A stretch of 64,000 nucleotides of DNA from JAIVJM01 sp963816985 (GTDB lineage Bacteria; Acidobacteriota; Blastocatellia; Pyrinomonadales; Pyrinomonadaceae), in NCBI GenBank assembly GCA_963816985.1, contig CAWFMF010000004.1, positions 4,898,001-4,962,000 of the forward strand. The letters are read 5' to 3'. Shown here piece by piece: positions 11,212 to 20,741 of the stretch (positions are counted from its first letter, which is position 1; the number at the start of each line of letters is the position of its first letter). The notes below the pieces were generated by a model, which saw only the letters and a program-made list of their open reading frames with translations, was not told the origin of the DNA and made no database searches. A program made the translations under genes and the position numbers.

Positions 11212-11988
11212 CTATTCTTCCTTGCGAGGCGACGCGGCGCGCACGGGGGCAACGAAGCGTTTGATGCCGTCGGCAATCGAAGCCGCCATCTTCTGCTGCC
11301 CTTCTTCGGCCTTGATGAATTCTGCATCATCACGGTCGCTCAAAACAACCATTTCGACGGTCACGACCGGCACTTCCGAGAAGATCGAGCCGGTCAGCGC
11401 GCCGCCCTGCTCGCGTCCGACTTTGGTCTGGTTGTCGGTGCGGACGCCGTTGTCTTTGAGCACTCCGGCGAGCCCCTCGGCCATCCCGGCGCGGACGGCC
11501 TCGGCGGCGCGGCGGCTCTCTTCGATGACTGAGGGCGAGGGGCCGCTCGTGCCGTCCTTCGTCTGCCCGCGCCGGTCTGGGTAGTAGACGGCGAAGCCGC
11601 TCTCGATGCTCGCGTCGCAGTGGAGGCGCACCATCAAGGCGGCGCGGGCGCGGTTGGCGACGAGGGCGCGGTCGCGGTTCTTAACCAACTCGTCTTCAGC
11701 CGACTTCGTGAGGACGACTTCGTAGCCTTCGGTTTCGAGGATGCTCTTGAGCCTGAGCGCGACCTCCCACGCGACGCGCGTCTCGTTCGTCCCGTTCTGC
11801 ATCCCTCGGCCACTGGCGACTTCCGAGGGGTGGCCGGGGTCTATGCAGATGACGGTGCGGCGGGCCGCCGCAACCTTCGACGCGGGCGGCGCAGCGCTCG
11901 CCTTGGGGCCTTCCTTCTGCTGCATCTGCGCCTGCGGCGCGCATAGCTGAAGGCCGACGAGGAGCGAGAGGGCGCAAAGAAATTTCAT
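11212..11988 (-). CDS. N-acetylmuramoyl-L-alanine amidase (Amidase_3)
   Basis: A 258-residue exported zinc amidase expected to cut the MurNAc-L-Ala bond in peptidoglycan. The signal peptide is at the N-terminus (KFLCALSLLVGLQLCAPQA). The catalytic domain opens with VICIDPGHPSEV, where the His is the first zinc ligand. NETRVAWEVA supplies the Glu ligand and MVRLHCDAS the second His. Inserts are short and no substrate-binding domain is visible, so it resembles a minimal AmiC/CwlM-type enzyme. It ends 37 bases upstream of the four-YARHG gene on the same strand, so they may be co-transcribed. Confidence 0.88.
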   Translation of the reverse strand: MKFLCALSLLVGLQLCAPQAQMQQKEGPKASAAPPASKVAAARRTVICIDPGHPSEVASGRGMQNGTNETRVAWEVALRLKSILETEGYEVVLTKSAEDELVKNRDRALVANRARAALMVRLHCDASIESGFAVYYPDRRGQTKDGTSGPSPSVIEESRRAAEAVRAGMAEGLAGVLKDNGVRTDNQTKVGREQGGALTGSIFSEVPVVTVEMVVLSDRDDAEFIKAEEGQQKMAASIADGIKRFVAPVRAASPRKEE

Positions 11989-12030
11989 TTTGTTCGTGAC
12001 GGTTCCCCGCGCCGGATGATAATAGAAACT

Positions 12031-12146
12031 GTGTCAGAACCGCCTGCGGTAGCGGGCGGGTGTTGGTGATGTTAAGACTCGCCCAAGACGGCAATCGCGT
12101 GTCGGCGAATGATTGACCCGCCCGCTACCGCAGGCGGTTCTGACAC
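12031..12146. repeat. REP-like long palindrome, copy B
   Basis: Two perfectly complementary 31-base arms (12031-12061 and 12116-12146) with a 54-base loop. The core is ACCGCCTGCGGTAGCGGGCG. It sits between the divergent amidase (minus) and the gene at 12256 (plus), so here it lies in a promoter interval rather than at gene ends. Confidence 0.88.
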
Positions 12147-12255
12147 GCGCTTAAGGGCGAGGCATTATTTGATGCCGCCCGACGAGAAGTCAAACTTAAC
12201 GACGGTAAAGATTTTCGGCTCGCCGCTCGCGGCGAATAAAGACGACAGTTCGAGT

Positions 12256-12645
12256 ATGAAAAAACTCCTTCTCTGCGCCCTCCTCCTTTTGACGACGACG
12301 GACGCCGCCACCGCCGCGCCCGTCAAAAACCGCGCGCGTCGCACGCTCTCCGGCATGATCTACTTCACCAACGACACGCCGCCCGACAAGCACACCTTCC
12401 CCGTCGAGCTCTTCACGCGCGACCGTCGGCGGCGCGTCGTCTCCGGCAGGCCCAACAAGCACGGCGGCTTCGAGCTGAAGGGCATCCGGCCCGGACAGTA
12501 CATCCTGAAGCTGTCGTGGCCGCGCACGGGCTGCGAGTTGTGGTACAAGGCTGACTTGCGGAGAGAGTCCAAGACCAACATTACTATCGTCATGGACGCG
12601 GCGTGCTCCGGCGGGAGCCGTGTCCGCGAACTGCCTGTGCGCTGA
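12256..12645 (+). CDS. Small exported protein, carboxypeptidase-regulatory-like beta-sandwich
   Basis: A 129-residue protein with a signal peptide (KKLLLCALLLLTTTDAATAA). The mature part has the pattern of a transthyretin or CarboxypepD_reg-like domain: SGMIYFTNDTPP, then VELFTRDRRRRV, then NKHGGFELKGIRPGQYILKLSW. This is the usual strand order with the GGF-x-L-x-x-I-x-P-G-x-Y hallmark. Such domains are common as surface or periplasmic modules; no catalytic residues are visible. ATG 12256 is chosen because it starts the signal peptide. It ends 28 bases before the next start at 12674. Confidence 0.75.
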   Translation: MKKLLLCALLLLTTTDAATAAPVKNRARRTLSGMIYFTNDTPPDKHTFPVELFTRDRRRRVVSGRPNKHGGFELKGIRPGQYILKLSWPRTGCELWYKADLRRESKTNITIVMDAACSGGSRVRELPVR

Positions 12646-12673
12646 GCTTGCCGTCAAAGACCATTTGAAGCCG

Positions 12674-13459
12674 ATGAACGTTGACCGCCTCTCAATCCGG
12701 GAGCGACCGCGCGGGCTGCCTTTGATGCGGCAGTGGTGGGGCAAGCTCCTCTTCATGCACTGGCCGGTGCGCCCGGAGCTGCTGCGCCCGCTCGTCCCGG
12801 CCTCGCTCCAGATTGACACCTTCGAGGGGCGCGCGTGGGTCGGCGTCGTGCCCTTCACGATGTGGGGCATCCGGCCTTACGTGCTGCCGCCCGCGCCGGG
12901 CCTGAGCGCGCTCCACGAATTGAACGTCCGCACCTATGTCCACTACCAAGGCGTGCCCGGCGTCTGGTTCATGTCAATGGACGCCAACAGCGCCTTAGCC
13001 GTCTGGGGCGGGCGACGTTTTTTTCACCTCCCCTACTTCAACGCGCGGATGAGCCTCGAACAGCGAGGGCAGATAATCAACTACGGTTCGGAGCGCACGC
13101 ACCGGGACGCGCCGCCCGCCGCGTTCCGCGCCGGGTGGAGTTTCGGCGAGCCGCTTGAGCAGGCGGAGCCGGGCTCGCTCGCCTTCTTCCTCACGGAGCG
13201 TTACTGCCTCTACTCGGCGCGGCGCGAAGAGCTTTTCCGCTGCCGCATCCACCACCAGCCGTGGCCGCTCAGGCGCGCGGAGGTCTCGGCCTTCGACACG
13301 GACGTGCTCGAAGCGCTCGGACTGCCGACGCCGGAGGGCGAGCCGCTCCTGCACTACGCCGAGAGCATCAAGACCGACATCTGGCCGCTCCGGCGCGTCC
13401 GCGCGGGCCGCCGCGAGCACGCCTTCGAGCACGCCAGCGCCACCGAATCTTTCGGCTGA
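12674..13459 (+). CDS. DUF2071 (YqjF-like) family protein
   Basis: A 261-residue soluble protein matching the DUF2071/YqjF family. It has an early WGKLLFMHWPVRPELLRPLVP segment split over about residues 22-43, then WVGVVPFTMWGIRP, HELNVRTYV, GVWFMSMDA and a late HYAESIKTDIWPL. The family is widespread and of unknown function; the fold is acetoacetate-decarboxylase-like. Length is normal. ATG 12674 is used; an in-frame start at 12620 would overlap the preceding gene. It is probably co-transcribed with the gene at 12256. Confidence 0.85.
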   Translation: MNVDRLSIRERPRGLPLMRQWWGKLLFMHWPVRPELLRPLVPASLQIDTFEGRAWVGVVPFTMWGIRPYVLPPAPGLSALHELNVRTYVHYQGVPGVWFMSMDANSALAVWGGRRFFHLPYFNARMSLEQRGQIINYGSERTHRDAPPAAFRAGWSFGEPLEQAEPGSLAFFLTERYCLYSARREELFRCRIHHQPWPLRRAEVSAFDTDVLEALGLPTPEGEPLLHYAESIKTDIWPLRRVRAGRREHAFEHASATESFG

Positions 13460-13554
13460 AGCCGCACGCGCGGGGCCTTTGAAAGTTGATGAGAGTCTCG
13501 CCTTCGGCGCGTCCGACGAGTCACGTTCATGCGTGCGCGCAAAGCAAAAAAGGC

Positions 13555-13583
13555 TTGACTCGTTTCGACTTGTAACCTATGTT
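13555..13583 (+). promoter_or_regulatory. Sigma70-type promoter for the porin-cytochrome operon
   Basis: TTGACT (13555-13560), a 17-base spacer, and TATGTT (13578-13583). Transcription would start near 13590, giving a leader of about 235 bases before the porin start. Confidence 0.6.
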
Positions 13584-13589
13584 GTAGCC

Positions 13590-13823
13590 GCTTTCGCATG
13601 CACAGTCACAAGAGATTTTTCACCCTCGCTGTTTTATCTTTGAGAGCCCCGGCTATCGTCCCAGCAGGCGGTCTCCGCGCGCCTGCTCGGCAAGCAAGTC
13701 AGTTCAAATCTTCCTCACGCGGAGCGGAAGCGCACACCTCGACCGCCGCGCTTCAGTACATCGGTCGGATGAAAACTCGTTCGTCATTCTTATTTGAGTC
13801 GAAATCTTTAACAGGTGCAGAAG
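13590..13823 (+). other. Long 5' leader of the porin-cytochrome operon
   Basis: No credible gene lies here. The leader contains a hairpin with stem AGCAGGCG (13663-13670) against CGCCTGCT (13680-13687). I see no known riboswitch signature. Confidence 0.4.
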
Positions 13824-15707
13824 ATGAGACGCCCGCACAAACGCTTTCCGCAACGCTGCCGGAGTTGGATAGCAATCTCCGCCGCCACGCTGCTTCTCCA
13901 CGCGCCCCTCGCCCCGACGCTCGCCGCCACGTTCGCGCCGGGCGGCGAGGGCGAGACGGACGCGCCGCCTTCGAGAGTGGAGCAGTACGACACGCTGCTC
14001 GACTCGCTCAACGCCTTCTTCTTCCAACAGCCGACCGTCCCCGCGCCGCAGGCCACGCCGACGCCCGCGCCCGCCGCGACGCCCGCGCCCGCGCAGACGC
14101 CCGCCGCCAACGCTTCGACGGCGAAGCCCGCGGGCAAGATAGAGAAGAAGCCTTTGAAGTACCCTCTGCCGGACTGGACGCCGCTCGGCTCGGCGGGGCC
14201 GGAGACGGTCGAGGCGATTGACGAATCGGACGAGGAGTTCGTCGTCCTGCCCGACCGCTGGCGCTTCGGCTGGCCGCGCTTCGACCGCTACAACCCGAAG
14301 CACGAGACGCCGTGGGTCGAGGGCAGCACCTTCGACCCCTACAACCAGAACGTCTTGAAGGCCGACTATCCCATCATCGGCAACCACACGTTCCTCAACA
14401 TCAATCTTCAGAGCAACAGCACCATCAACCCGCGCACGGTCGCCGTCGGCGGGCGGCGCGACCAGTTCTTCACGAACCAGAACATCGTGATGGGCGCGGA
14501 AATCTTCGGCGGCACGACCGTCTTCGAGCCGAAGCGCTGGGCCGTGCGCGTGACGACGGTCGCCAACTTCAACTTCCTCGCCAACAACTCCCTGAACCCC
14601 TTCGACTCCGTGCGCGGCAACTCGCGCCTCGCCGTCGAGGAGGCGTTCATCGAGAAGCGCTTGGCCGTCATCAGCCCGAACTTCGACTTCATCTCCATCC
14701 GCGCCGGGATGCAGAATTTCACGAGCGACTTCCGGGGCTTCCTCTTCTCCGAGAACCAGCTCGGCGTCCGTCTCTTCGGCAACGCCAACGCGAACCGCGA
14801 CCAGTGGAACGTCGCCTTCTTCGCCATGCGGCAGCGCGACGAAGTGTCGCAGCTCCACAGCTTCGACCGCCGCCGCCAGAGCGTCTTCATCGCCAACTGG
14901 TTCCGTCAGGACTTCCTGACGAAGGGCTACACGTTCCTCGTCAACTTCCATTACAACGACGACCGTGGCGTGACGGTCGGCGACCGTGGCGACAAGGTGC
15001 GCGCCGCTTACGTCGGCTTCCACGGCGACGGGAAGTGGGGCCGCCTCAACGTCAACCACGCCTTTTATCAAGCCTTCGGGCAGGACAACTTCAACCGGCT
15101 CGCCGGGCACGACGTTTCCATCAACGCGCAGATGGCGGCGTTCGAGGGCTCGGTTGACCGCGACTGGGTGCGCTGGCGCGGCTCCTTCTTCTACGCTTCG
15201 GGCGACAAGGATTTGAACGACGACAGCGCCAACGGCTTCGACATGATTCAGGACAACCCGAACTTCGCGGGCGGGCCGTTCCAGTTCTGGACGCAGCAGA
15301 CGACCGCCGTCGGCGGCGGCATCGGAGTCCTGAAGAACAAGTTCAGCCTGCTCCCGAACCTCCGCAACAAGTTCACGAACCGCGCCAACTTCGTCAACCC
15401 CGGCCTCCTGATGCTCAACGCGGGCGCGGACTTCCGCGTCACGCCGAAGCTCAAAGTCGTCTCAAACCTCGCGTATCTTCGCTTCGCGCGCTCGAACGTC
15501 CTGCGGCAGTTGACCGGCGACCCCGGCATAGATAACGGCGTCGGCCTTGACCTGAGCGTCGGCGCGAAGTTCCGCCCGTTCCAGAACGAGAATTTCTTCA
15601 TCGTCGCGGGCGGCGCGGCGCTCTTCCCACACGGCGGCTACGCGCGACTGATAGGCAGCACGCGCCCGCTCTTCTCGCCGACCTTCGCGCTCCAGTTCGC
15701 GTTCTAA
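13824..15707 (+). CDS. Outer-membrane beta-barrel (porin-like) protein
   Basis: A 627-residue exported protein. A signal peptide (about 1-38) is followed by a Pro/Ala/Thr-rich linker (QATPTPAPAATPAPAQ) and then a large domain of alternating strands rich in Asn, Phe and Tyr, ending in FSPTFALQFAF with a terminal Phe typical of outer-membrane barrels. Sequence such as RDQWNVAFFAMRQRDE and GYTFLVNFHYNDDRG fits barrel strands. I cannot assign a named porin family. ATG 13824 is chosen over GTG 13815. The decaheme cytochrome follows after 26 bases on the same strand, so the two are almost certainly co-transcribed, which suggests an electron-conduit or substrate-channel role. Confidence 0.82.
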   Translation: MRRPHKRFPQRCRSWIAISAATLLLHAPLAPTLAATFAPGGEGETDAPPSRVEQYDTLLDSLNAFFFQQPTVPAPQATPTPAPAATPAPAQTPAANASTAKPAGKIEKKPLKYPLPDWTPLGSAGPETVEAIDESDEEFVVLPDRWRFGWPRFDRYNPKHETPWVEGSTFDPYNQNVLKADYPIIGNHTFLNINLQSNSTINPRTVAVGGRRDQFFTNQNIVMGAEIFGGTTVFEPKRWAVRVTTVANFNFLANNSLNPFDSVRGNSRLAVEEAFIEKRLAVISPNFDFISIRAGMQNFTSDFRGFLFSENQLGVRLFGNANANRDQWNVAFFAMRQRDEVSQLHSFDRRRQSVFIANWFRQDFLTKGYTFLVNFHYNDDRGVTVGDRGDKVRAAYVGFHGDGKWGRLNVNHAFYQAFGQDNFNRLAGHDVSINAQMAAFEGSVDRDWVRWRGSFFYASGDKDLNDDSANGFDMIQDNPNFAGGPFQFWTQQTTAVGGGIGVLKNKFSLLPNLRNKFTNRANFVNPGLLMLNAGADFRVTPKLKVVSNLAYLRFARSNVLRQLTGDPGIDNGVGLDLSVGAKFRPFQNENFFIVAGGAALFPHGGYARLIGSTRPLFSPTFALQFAF

Positions 15708-15733
15708 AAGCTTTCATCTCTCGGACAAACATC

Positions 15734-18700
15734 ATGAAGACAGTGAGCAATCAAACGGCTCGCACGAAGCGTCAACAACTTATCAGCCTCGCGGCGGTCT
15801 GCTTCTTCTTAGCGGTTGCCGCCTTTGCGCTCCTGACCTCGCCGACCGCGCGCAGCGCCGCCGAAGGCTCGAAGGAGCGCGAGTTCATCGGCGTCCACGG
15901 CGAAGACCTGACCGCCGAGAACTCCGCGCCGCAAGACGCGGAAGACAAAGAGCCCGCCCCTTCGGAGGGCTGCATGAAGTGTCACGCGGGCGTCGGCGAC
16001 CCGCACGTCACGAAGATTCGCAACGGCCCTTCGTGCGTGGACTGCCACGGCGGCAACGGCACGGCCCAGACGATGGACGCGGCGCACACCGCCAAGTCCA
16101 AGCACCCGGAGAAGTGGCACGGCGCGGCGAACCCGGAAGAGAGTTTCACGCTCCTCAACAAAGAGAACTGGGACTGGATTAAGTTCGTCAACCCTTCGGA
16201 CTTGCGCGTCGCGCACGTCTCGTGCGGCAAGTGCCACGACACCTACGTCCGCAGCGTCAAGAAGAGCGCGATGTCCACGAGCGCGCAGGTCTTCTCGACC
16301 GGCCTCTACAACAACGGCTCCGTCCCCAACAAGGACGCGCTCTTCGCCGAGAGCTACAGCCCGCACGGGCAGGCGCAGGCGCTCCGCACCATCCCGCCGC
16401 CGACCGCCGAGGAGACGAAGACGAAAGGCATCCTCCCCATCCTCTTCCCTCTCCCGCGCTTCGAGATGGGACAGCCTTTAAGCGTCGCGTGGCTCCGCCC
16501 CTTCGAGCGCGGCGGCGGCCCCAAGTCCGAAATCGGCAACCCCAACCGCGAGGACATTCCCGGCCAACCCGACGAGTCCTTCAGCAATCGCGGCTACGGC
16601 ACGCAGGCGAGCGTTGACCCCGTCATCCTCGGCGCGCAGAAGGTTCGACTGAACGACCCCGTGATGTTCTTCATGGGGACGAACAACGCGCCGGGCGACT
16701 ACCGCCAGTCGGGCTGCGCCTCGTGCCACATGCCCTACGCCAACGACCGCTCGACGTACAACTCCGGCCCGTGGGCGAAGTACGGCAACGCGGGACTGAC
16801 CGCGCCCGACAACCCCGACCCGAACGTCAAGAAGAACGAGCGCGGCCACCCCATCGAGCACAAGTTCACGCGCTCGATACCTTCGAGCCAGTGCATCACC
16901 TGCCACGTCCACAACGGCAACGGCTTCCTCAACACTTACCTCGGCTACATGTGGTGGGACGAGCAGACCGACGGCGAGCACCTCTACCCGAAGAAGCAGC
17001 ACAACCCGACGCCGAAGGAGTTGGACGAGGCCGGTCGCTTCAACCCCGAAGAGGCCGCCGCGCGCGGGCTTTGGGGCAAGCCCGAATTTCTCTTCGAGGC
17101 CAGCAAGCTCAACCCGCAGCTCCGCAAAGTTCAGTTCGCCGACTACCACGGCCACGGCTGGATGTTCCGCCGCGTCTACAAGCTCGACCGCAAGGGCAAC
17201 TTCCTCGACAAGGACGGCAACATCATCCCGTTCGACGACCCGAACCTCTACGGCAAAGACCCTTACACGAGCGACGGCGGCAAGGCCGTCCACCTCAAGG
17301 ACATTCACCTCGAACGCGGGATGCACTGCGTTGACTGCCACTACACGCAGGACGCGCACGGCAACGGCAAGATTTACGGCGACCGCCGCGCCGCCATCGA
17401 AATCGCCTGCGAGGACTGCCACGGCACCGTTGATAAGAAGGTCACGCTTCAGACCCTTCGCACCTCCGGCGTCGGCGCGCCCGACGGCGGCAACCAGATG
17501 AACCGCACGGCGCGGCAGATGCCTTTCAACTCCGCGCGCTTCGCCGCCCGCGACGGCAAACTCTTCCAACGCTCGATGGTCGAGAAGAACGACCCCGCGA
17601 CCGGCAAGCTCAAGGAATGGGAAGTCCCGCAGGTCGCCGACACCGTGACGCCCGGCAACCCGCGTTACAACCCGAAGGCGGCGCGCGCCAAGACCATGCA
17701 GCGCGACAACGAGACTTGGGGGACGGTTCCGAAGGACTCGAAGCAGCTCGCGCACGGCAACGAGCGCGTCTCCTGCGTCGCGTGCCACTCTTCGTGGACG
17801 ACCAACTGCTGGGGCTGTCACCTCTCGGCGAGCGTCAACGTCAAGAAGCCGATGCTCCACAACGAGGGCGACGAGACGCAGGTCTATCCCTCGTACAATC
17901 CGCAAATCCTCCGCAGCGACGGCTACATGCTCGGCATTGACGGCTCGGTGCAGGGGAGCCGCGTGATGCCCGTCCGCTCTTCGAGCGCCGTCACCGTCAG
18001 CGTCACGAACGCGCAGCGCGAGCAGATCATCAACCACGCGCCGACCATCGCCTCTTCGGGCTTCACCGGCAACGCCTTCAACACGCACCCGCCGCACACC
18101 GTCCGCGGCACGGAGACGAAGGGCTGCACCGACTGCCACGTCTCGCGCGCGGGCGACAACAACGCGTGGATGTCTTCGGTCTTGATGCTCGGCACGAACT
18201 ACGTCAACTTCATGGGCCGCTACGTCTACGTCGCCGAGGGCGACGACGGACTCTCCGCGACCCTCACCGCCGAGCAGACCGAGCCGCAGGCCGTCTACGG
18301 CAGCCACCTCCACGAGATTGCGTATCCCGACTGGTACGCCAAACATCAGACGCGCGGCGGGAAGTTCCCTGAGAACCACTCGCACCGCTCGAACGACTCT
18401 CGACAGGTGCAGATGTACGGCGAGTTCCTCTTGAGCGCGGGGGGCGACGACGGCTTCATCGTCTACGACATCGCCAACGTCGCCAACAAGGGTTTTAGTC
18501 AGCGCATCGTCACCACCAACTTCTCGCGCGTCGGCCAGAAGCTCTCCGTGGGCACGAAGGACGCGACCGGCGTCGCCGTCGCCTCGCCCGCGCCGCTCGA
18601 CGTGAAGCGCAACCCCGGACAGACCGAAGACCAAAGGATGTGGCTCGCCCGGAACGAGGAGCAGCCTATCGCGCCGCACTTCGGCTACGCCTACATCTCC

Positions 18701-19687
18701 GACCGCGTGGAGGGGCTCATCACCGTTGACATCTCCACTCTCTCGGACGGCATCAACACCAACAACCATCTCAAACGTGCCGCCACCTTCAACCCCGAAG
18801 GCCGCCTGACGGGCGCGCGCGCCGTCTACATCGTCGGCAACTACGCTTACCTTCTGACCGAGCGCGGCCTCGCCATCGTCAACATCGCGGACGCCGCGAA
18901 TCCTCGTTGGGTCGGCGAAGTCGGCTCGCCCGCCCTGCGCCAGCCGCGCTCGCTCGTCACACAGTTCCGCTACGCCTTCGTCACCGACGCCGAAGGCTTG
19001 AAGGTTCTGGACATCACCGACCTCGAACGCCCGCGCCACGTCGAGTCGGCGACCGTGAGGTTGCGCGACGCGCGCGGCATCTACACGGCGCGCACCTACG
19101 CCTACGTCGCCGCCGGTGCGGACGGCCTCGCCGTCATTGACATCGAGCGGCCCGAAGCGCCGAAGCTCGACCAGATGTTCAACGATGGAGGCAAGCTCAA
19201 CGACGCCTACGACGTGAAGGTCGGGATGACTTACGTCAGTCTCTTCGCCTACGTCGCCGACGGCAAGAACGGCGTCAAGGTGGTCGAGCTGACGAACCCG
19301 AACAGCGTCCCCGGCAACATGGGCTACAGCCCACGGCCCGCGCCCCGCGTCGTCGGCCACTACCCGACGAAGGGCACGGCGATGCAGGTCTCCGAAGGCT
19401 ACCGCCGCGACCGCGCCACGGACGAGAACGGCAACCAGATAGCCGTCTTCGGTCGGCGCGGCGCGCGCCCCTTCAACTTCGAAGAGCTGCGCCGCATGTA
19501 CCTCCACGACGGCAAGCTCTACACCGTCACCGACGACGCGACCCCGCCGACCGCCTCGCAGGGTTCGACGGAAAGCTCTTGGCTCAAGTCGCTCTCCAAG
19601 CTCTTCGGCACGTCCTTCGGCTGGCTGAGCCTCTTCGTCCTCTTCCCCGCCGCCTTCGTCTGGCAGAAGCGACGCGGCAAGACTTAA
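15734..19687 (+). CDS. Decaheme c-type cytochrome fused to an LVIVD-repeat beta-propeller
   Basis: A 1317-residue exported protein with an N-terminal signal/anchor (about 15-41). Ten CXXCH heme sites start at Cys80, 101, 164, 328, 387, 532, 559, 681, 692 and 798. From about residue 820 the sequence changes to LVIVD-type blades, for example GLITVDISTL, GLAIVNIADAANP, GLKVLDITDLERP and GLAVIDIERPEAP, consistent with a propeller. The C-terminus has a hydrophobic helix followed by WQKRRGKT. Multiheme chains move electrons across or outside the envelope; the electron donor and acceptor are unknown. The Shine-Dalgarno sequence is weak. It is the second gene of the porin operon. Confidence 0.92.
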   Translation: MKTVSNQTARTKRQQLISLAAVCFFLAVAAFALLTSPTARSAAEGSKEREFIGVHGEDLTAENSAPQDAEDKEPAPSEGCMKCHAGVGDPHVTKIRNGPSCVDCHGGNGTAQTMDAAHTAKSKHPEKWHGAANPEESFTLLNKENWDWIKFVNPSDLRVAHVSCGKCHDTYVRSVKKSAMSTSAQVFSTGLYNNGSVPNKDALFAESYSPHGQAQALRTIPPPTAEETKTKGILPILFPLPRFEMGQPLSVAWLRPFERGGGPKSEIGNPNREDIPGQPDESFSNRGYGTQASVDPVILGAQKVRLNDPVMFFMGTNNAPGDYRQSGCASCHMPYANDRSTYNSGPWAKYGNAGLTAPDNPDPNVKKNERGHPIEHKFTRSIPSSQCITCHVHNGNGFLNTYLGYMWWDEQTDGEHLYPKKQHNPTPKELDEAGRFNPEEAAARGLWGKPEFLFEASKLNPQLRKVQFADYHGHGWMFRRVYKLDRKGNFLDKDGNIIPFDDPNLYGKDPYTSDGGKAVHLKDIHLERGMHCVDCHYTQDAHGNGKIYGDRRAAIEIACEDCHGTVDKKVTLQTLRTSGVGAPDGGNQMNRTARQMPFNSARFAARDGKLFQRSMVEKNDPATGKLKEWEVPQVADTVTPGNPRYNPKAARAKTMQRDNETWGTVPKDSKQLAHGNERVSCVACHSSWTTNCWGCHLSASVNVKKPMLHNEGDETQVYPSYNPQILRSDGYMLGIDGSVQGSRVMPVRSSSAVTVSVTNAQREQIINHAPTIASSGFTGNAFNTHPPHTVRGTETKGCTDCHVSRAGDNNAWMSSVLMLGTNYVNFMGRYVYVAEGDDGLSATLTAEQTEPQAVYGSHLHEIAYPDWYAKHQTRGGKFPENHSHRSNDSRQVQMYGEFLLSAGGDDGFIVYDIANVANKGFSQRIVTTNFSRVGQKLSVGTKDATGVAVASPAPLDVKRNPGQTEDQRMWLARNEEQPIAPHFGYAYISDRVEGLITVDISTLSDGINTNNHLKRAATFNPEGRLTGARAVYIVGNYAYLLTERGLAIVNIADAANPRWVGEVGSPALRQPRSLVTQFRYAFVTDAEGLKVLDITDLERPRHVESATVRLRDARGIYTARTYAYVAAGADGLAVIDIERPEAPKLDQMFNDGGKLNDAYDVKVGMTYVSLFAYVADGKNGVKVVELTNPNSVPGNMGYSPRPAPRVVGHYPTKGTAMQVSEGYRRDRATDENGNQIAVFGRRGARPFNFEELRRMYLHDGKLYTVTDDATPPTASQGSTESSWLKSLSKLFGTSFGWLSLFVLFPAAFVWQKRRGKT

Positions 19688-19716
19688 CGGGCGGATGAAG
19701 CTCTAACACTTCAAGC

Positions 19717-19754
19717 GGCGCGGCGGGTAGAAGGTCATTACCCGCCGCGTCGCC
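19717..19754 (+). terminator. Hairpin downstream of the cytochrome gene
   Basis: GGCGCGGCGGGTA pairs with TACCCGCCGCGTC/GCC around a nine-base loop, about 30 bases after the stop. No U-run follows, so termination is inferred. Confidence 0.45.
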
Positions 19755-19985
19755 TGGGGCTCTTCAGACAGGCAAGACTTCAAGGCAGTCGGTCATTTTC
19801 ATTGCGGAGAAAGTGTGCGGCGGACTCCTCGCCATTGACGCCCCGTCCCACACCGCAATGCCTTCCCGCTCGTTCACCCTCAGATGCCCAAGCCCGGAGG
19901 CTCAGCGCACCGGGCGCAGAGTGAAAAGAGATTCCTCGGCAGGCAACTATCAACAATGACGACCTCTTGAGATAAGGAGACGAAG

Positions 19986-20444
19986 ATGCGATTACGTATC
20001 TCGAAAAAGGCCGCCGTGCTTTTAACCGGCCTGATGGTGTTGGGGCTCGCGACCAGTGGCGCTTCGACGAAGACGCGCGTCCTGCCGAACCCCGTCGTCG
20101 TATTCATGGGGCCGGAGTTCACCGAGTCCAACGGCAAGCAGTGGACGCGGTACAGGTTCGCCGTGGACAACGCGGCGGAATATCCGAACGAGCTTTTCGC
20201 CCCCGCGCCGGAACTGCCTCCCTGCGGCCAGAACACGAAGTCTTCCCGCACGTGGGTAGACATCTATGACCAGACGGGGAAGCGGCTCTACGGATTCTGC
20301 GCCCTTGGGAATCGCGACGGGCTCGGCAAACTATGGTTCGCCATCGAAAGGGACGCCGTCCCGCCGAGCTGGATTTACATCGAGCTGACAGACCGGAAGA
20401 CGGCGACGAAGTACAAGTCGAATCTGGCCGACACAACCGAGTAG
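19986..20444 (+). CDS. Exported hypothetical protein
   Basis: A 152-residue protein with a signal peptide (RISKKAAVLLTGLMVLGLAT). The mature part reads as a beta-rich domain, including YRFAVDNAAEYPNELFAP, two Cys (PPCGQ and GFCALG) that could form a disulfide, and WVDIYDQTGKRLYGFC. I do not recognise the family. AAGGAGACGAAG just upstream is a strong ribosome-binding site and fixes the start at 19986. It lies between the cytochrome operon and the IS element and has its own leader of about 300 bases. Confidence 0.78.
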   Translation: MRLRISKKAAVLLTGLMVLGLATSGASTKTRVLPNPVVVFMGPEFTESNGKQWTRYRFAVDNAAEYPNELFAPAPELPPCGQNTKSSRTWVDIYDQTGKRLYGFCALGNRDGLGKLWFAIERDAVPPSWIYIELTDRKTATKYKSNLADTTE

Positions 20445-20727
20445 GCTGGCCGTTCAGTTCAGACGCGGTGTCGCGCTCCAACACGAGCCGCGCCGGACAA
20501 GTCAGGCGAGCCGCCCCGTCAAAGCATCACTTGCGGCCACTACTTGTCGGCGGGACATTCCATCTCCCGGCTCCGCACGCTCGGCGGCGGGCTCTTCGCT
20601 CGACATTGATTCGCCGCTCCCCTTTCCGCACGCCTCAACAACCTTTCCCCTTCGCCTCCCCGGCTGGCGAGAGCTTCGCCCCGATTCCACGAATACCCTT
20701 AAGTCAAAAATCAGGGCTCCGCTTCTA
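20445..20727. other. Spacer between exported protein and IS element
   Basis: I see no gene here. Frames reading into it from 20333 are extensions without start or motif support. The IS target site TA lies at the right edge (20726-20727). Confidence 0.4.
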
Positions 20728-20741
20728 GAGCGGTTTTCGCT

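Noticed and set aside
13598..14221. Plus-strand frame beginning in the porin leader
   Set aside because: It overlaps the porin gene in another frame and turns into Ala/Arg-rich sequence; the upstream part lacks a ribosome-binding site.
16478..19507. A 1009-codon open frame on the minus strand
   Set aside because: It is the antisense shadow of the cytochrome gene: high GC removes stops. It has no domain motifs, and the plus strand carries ten CXXCH sites.
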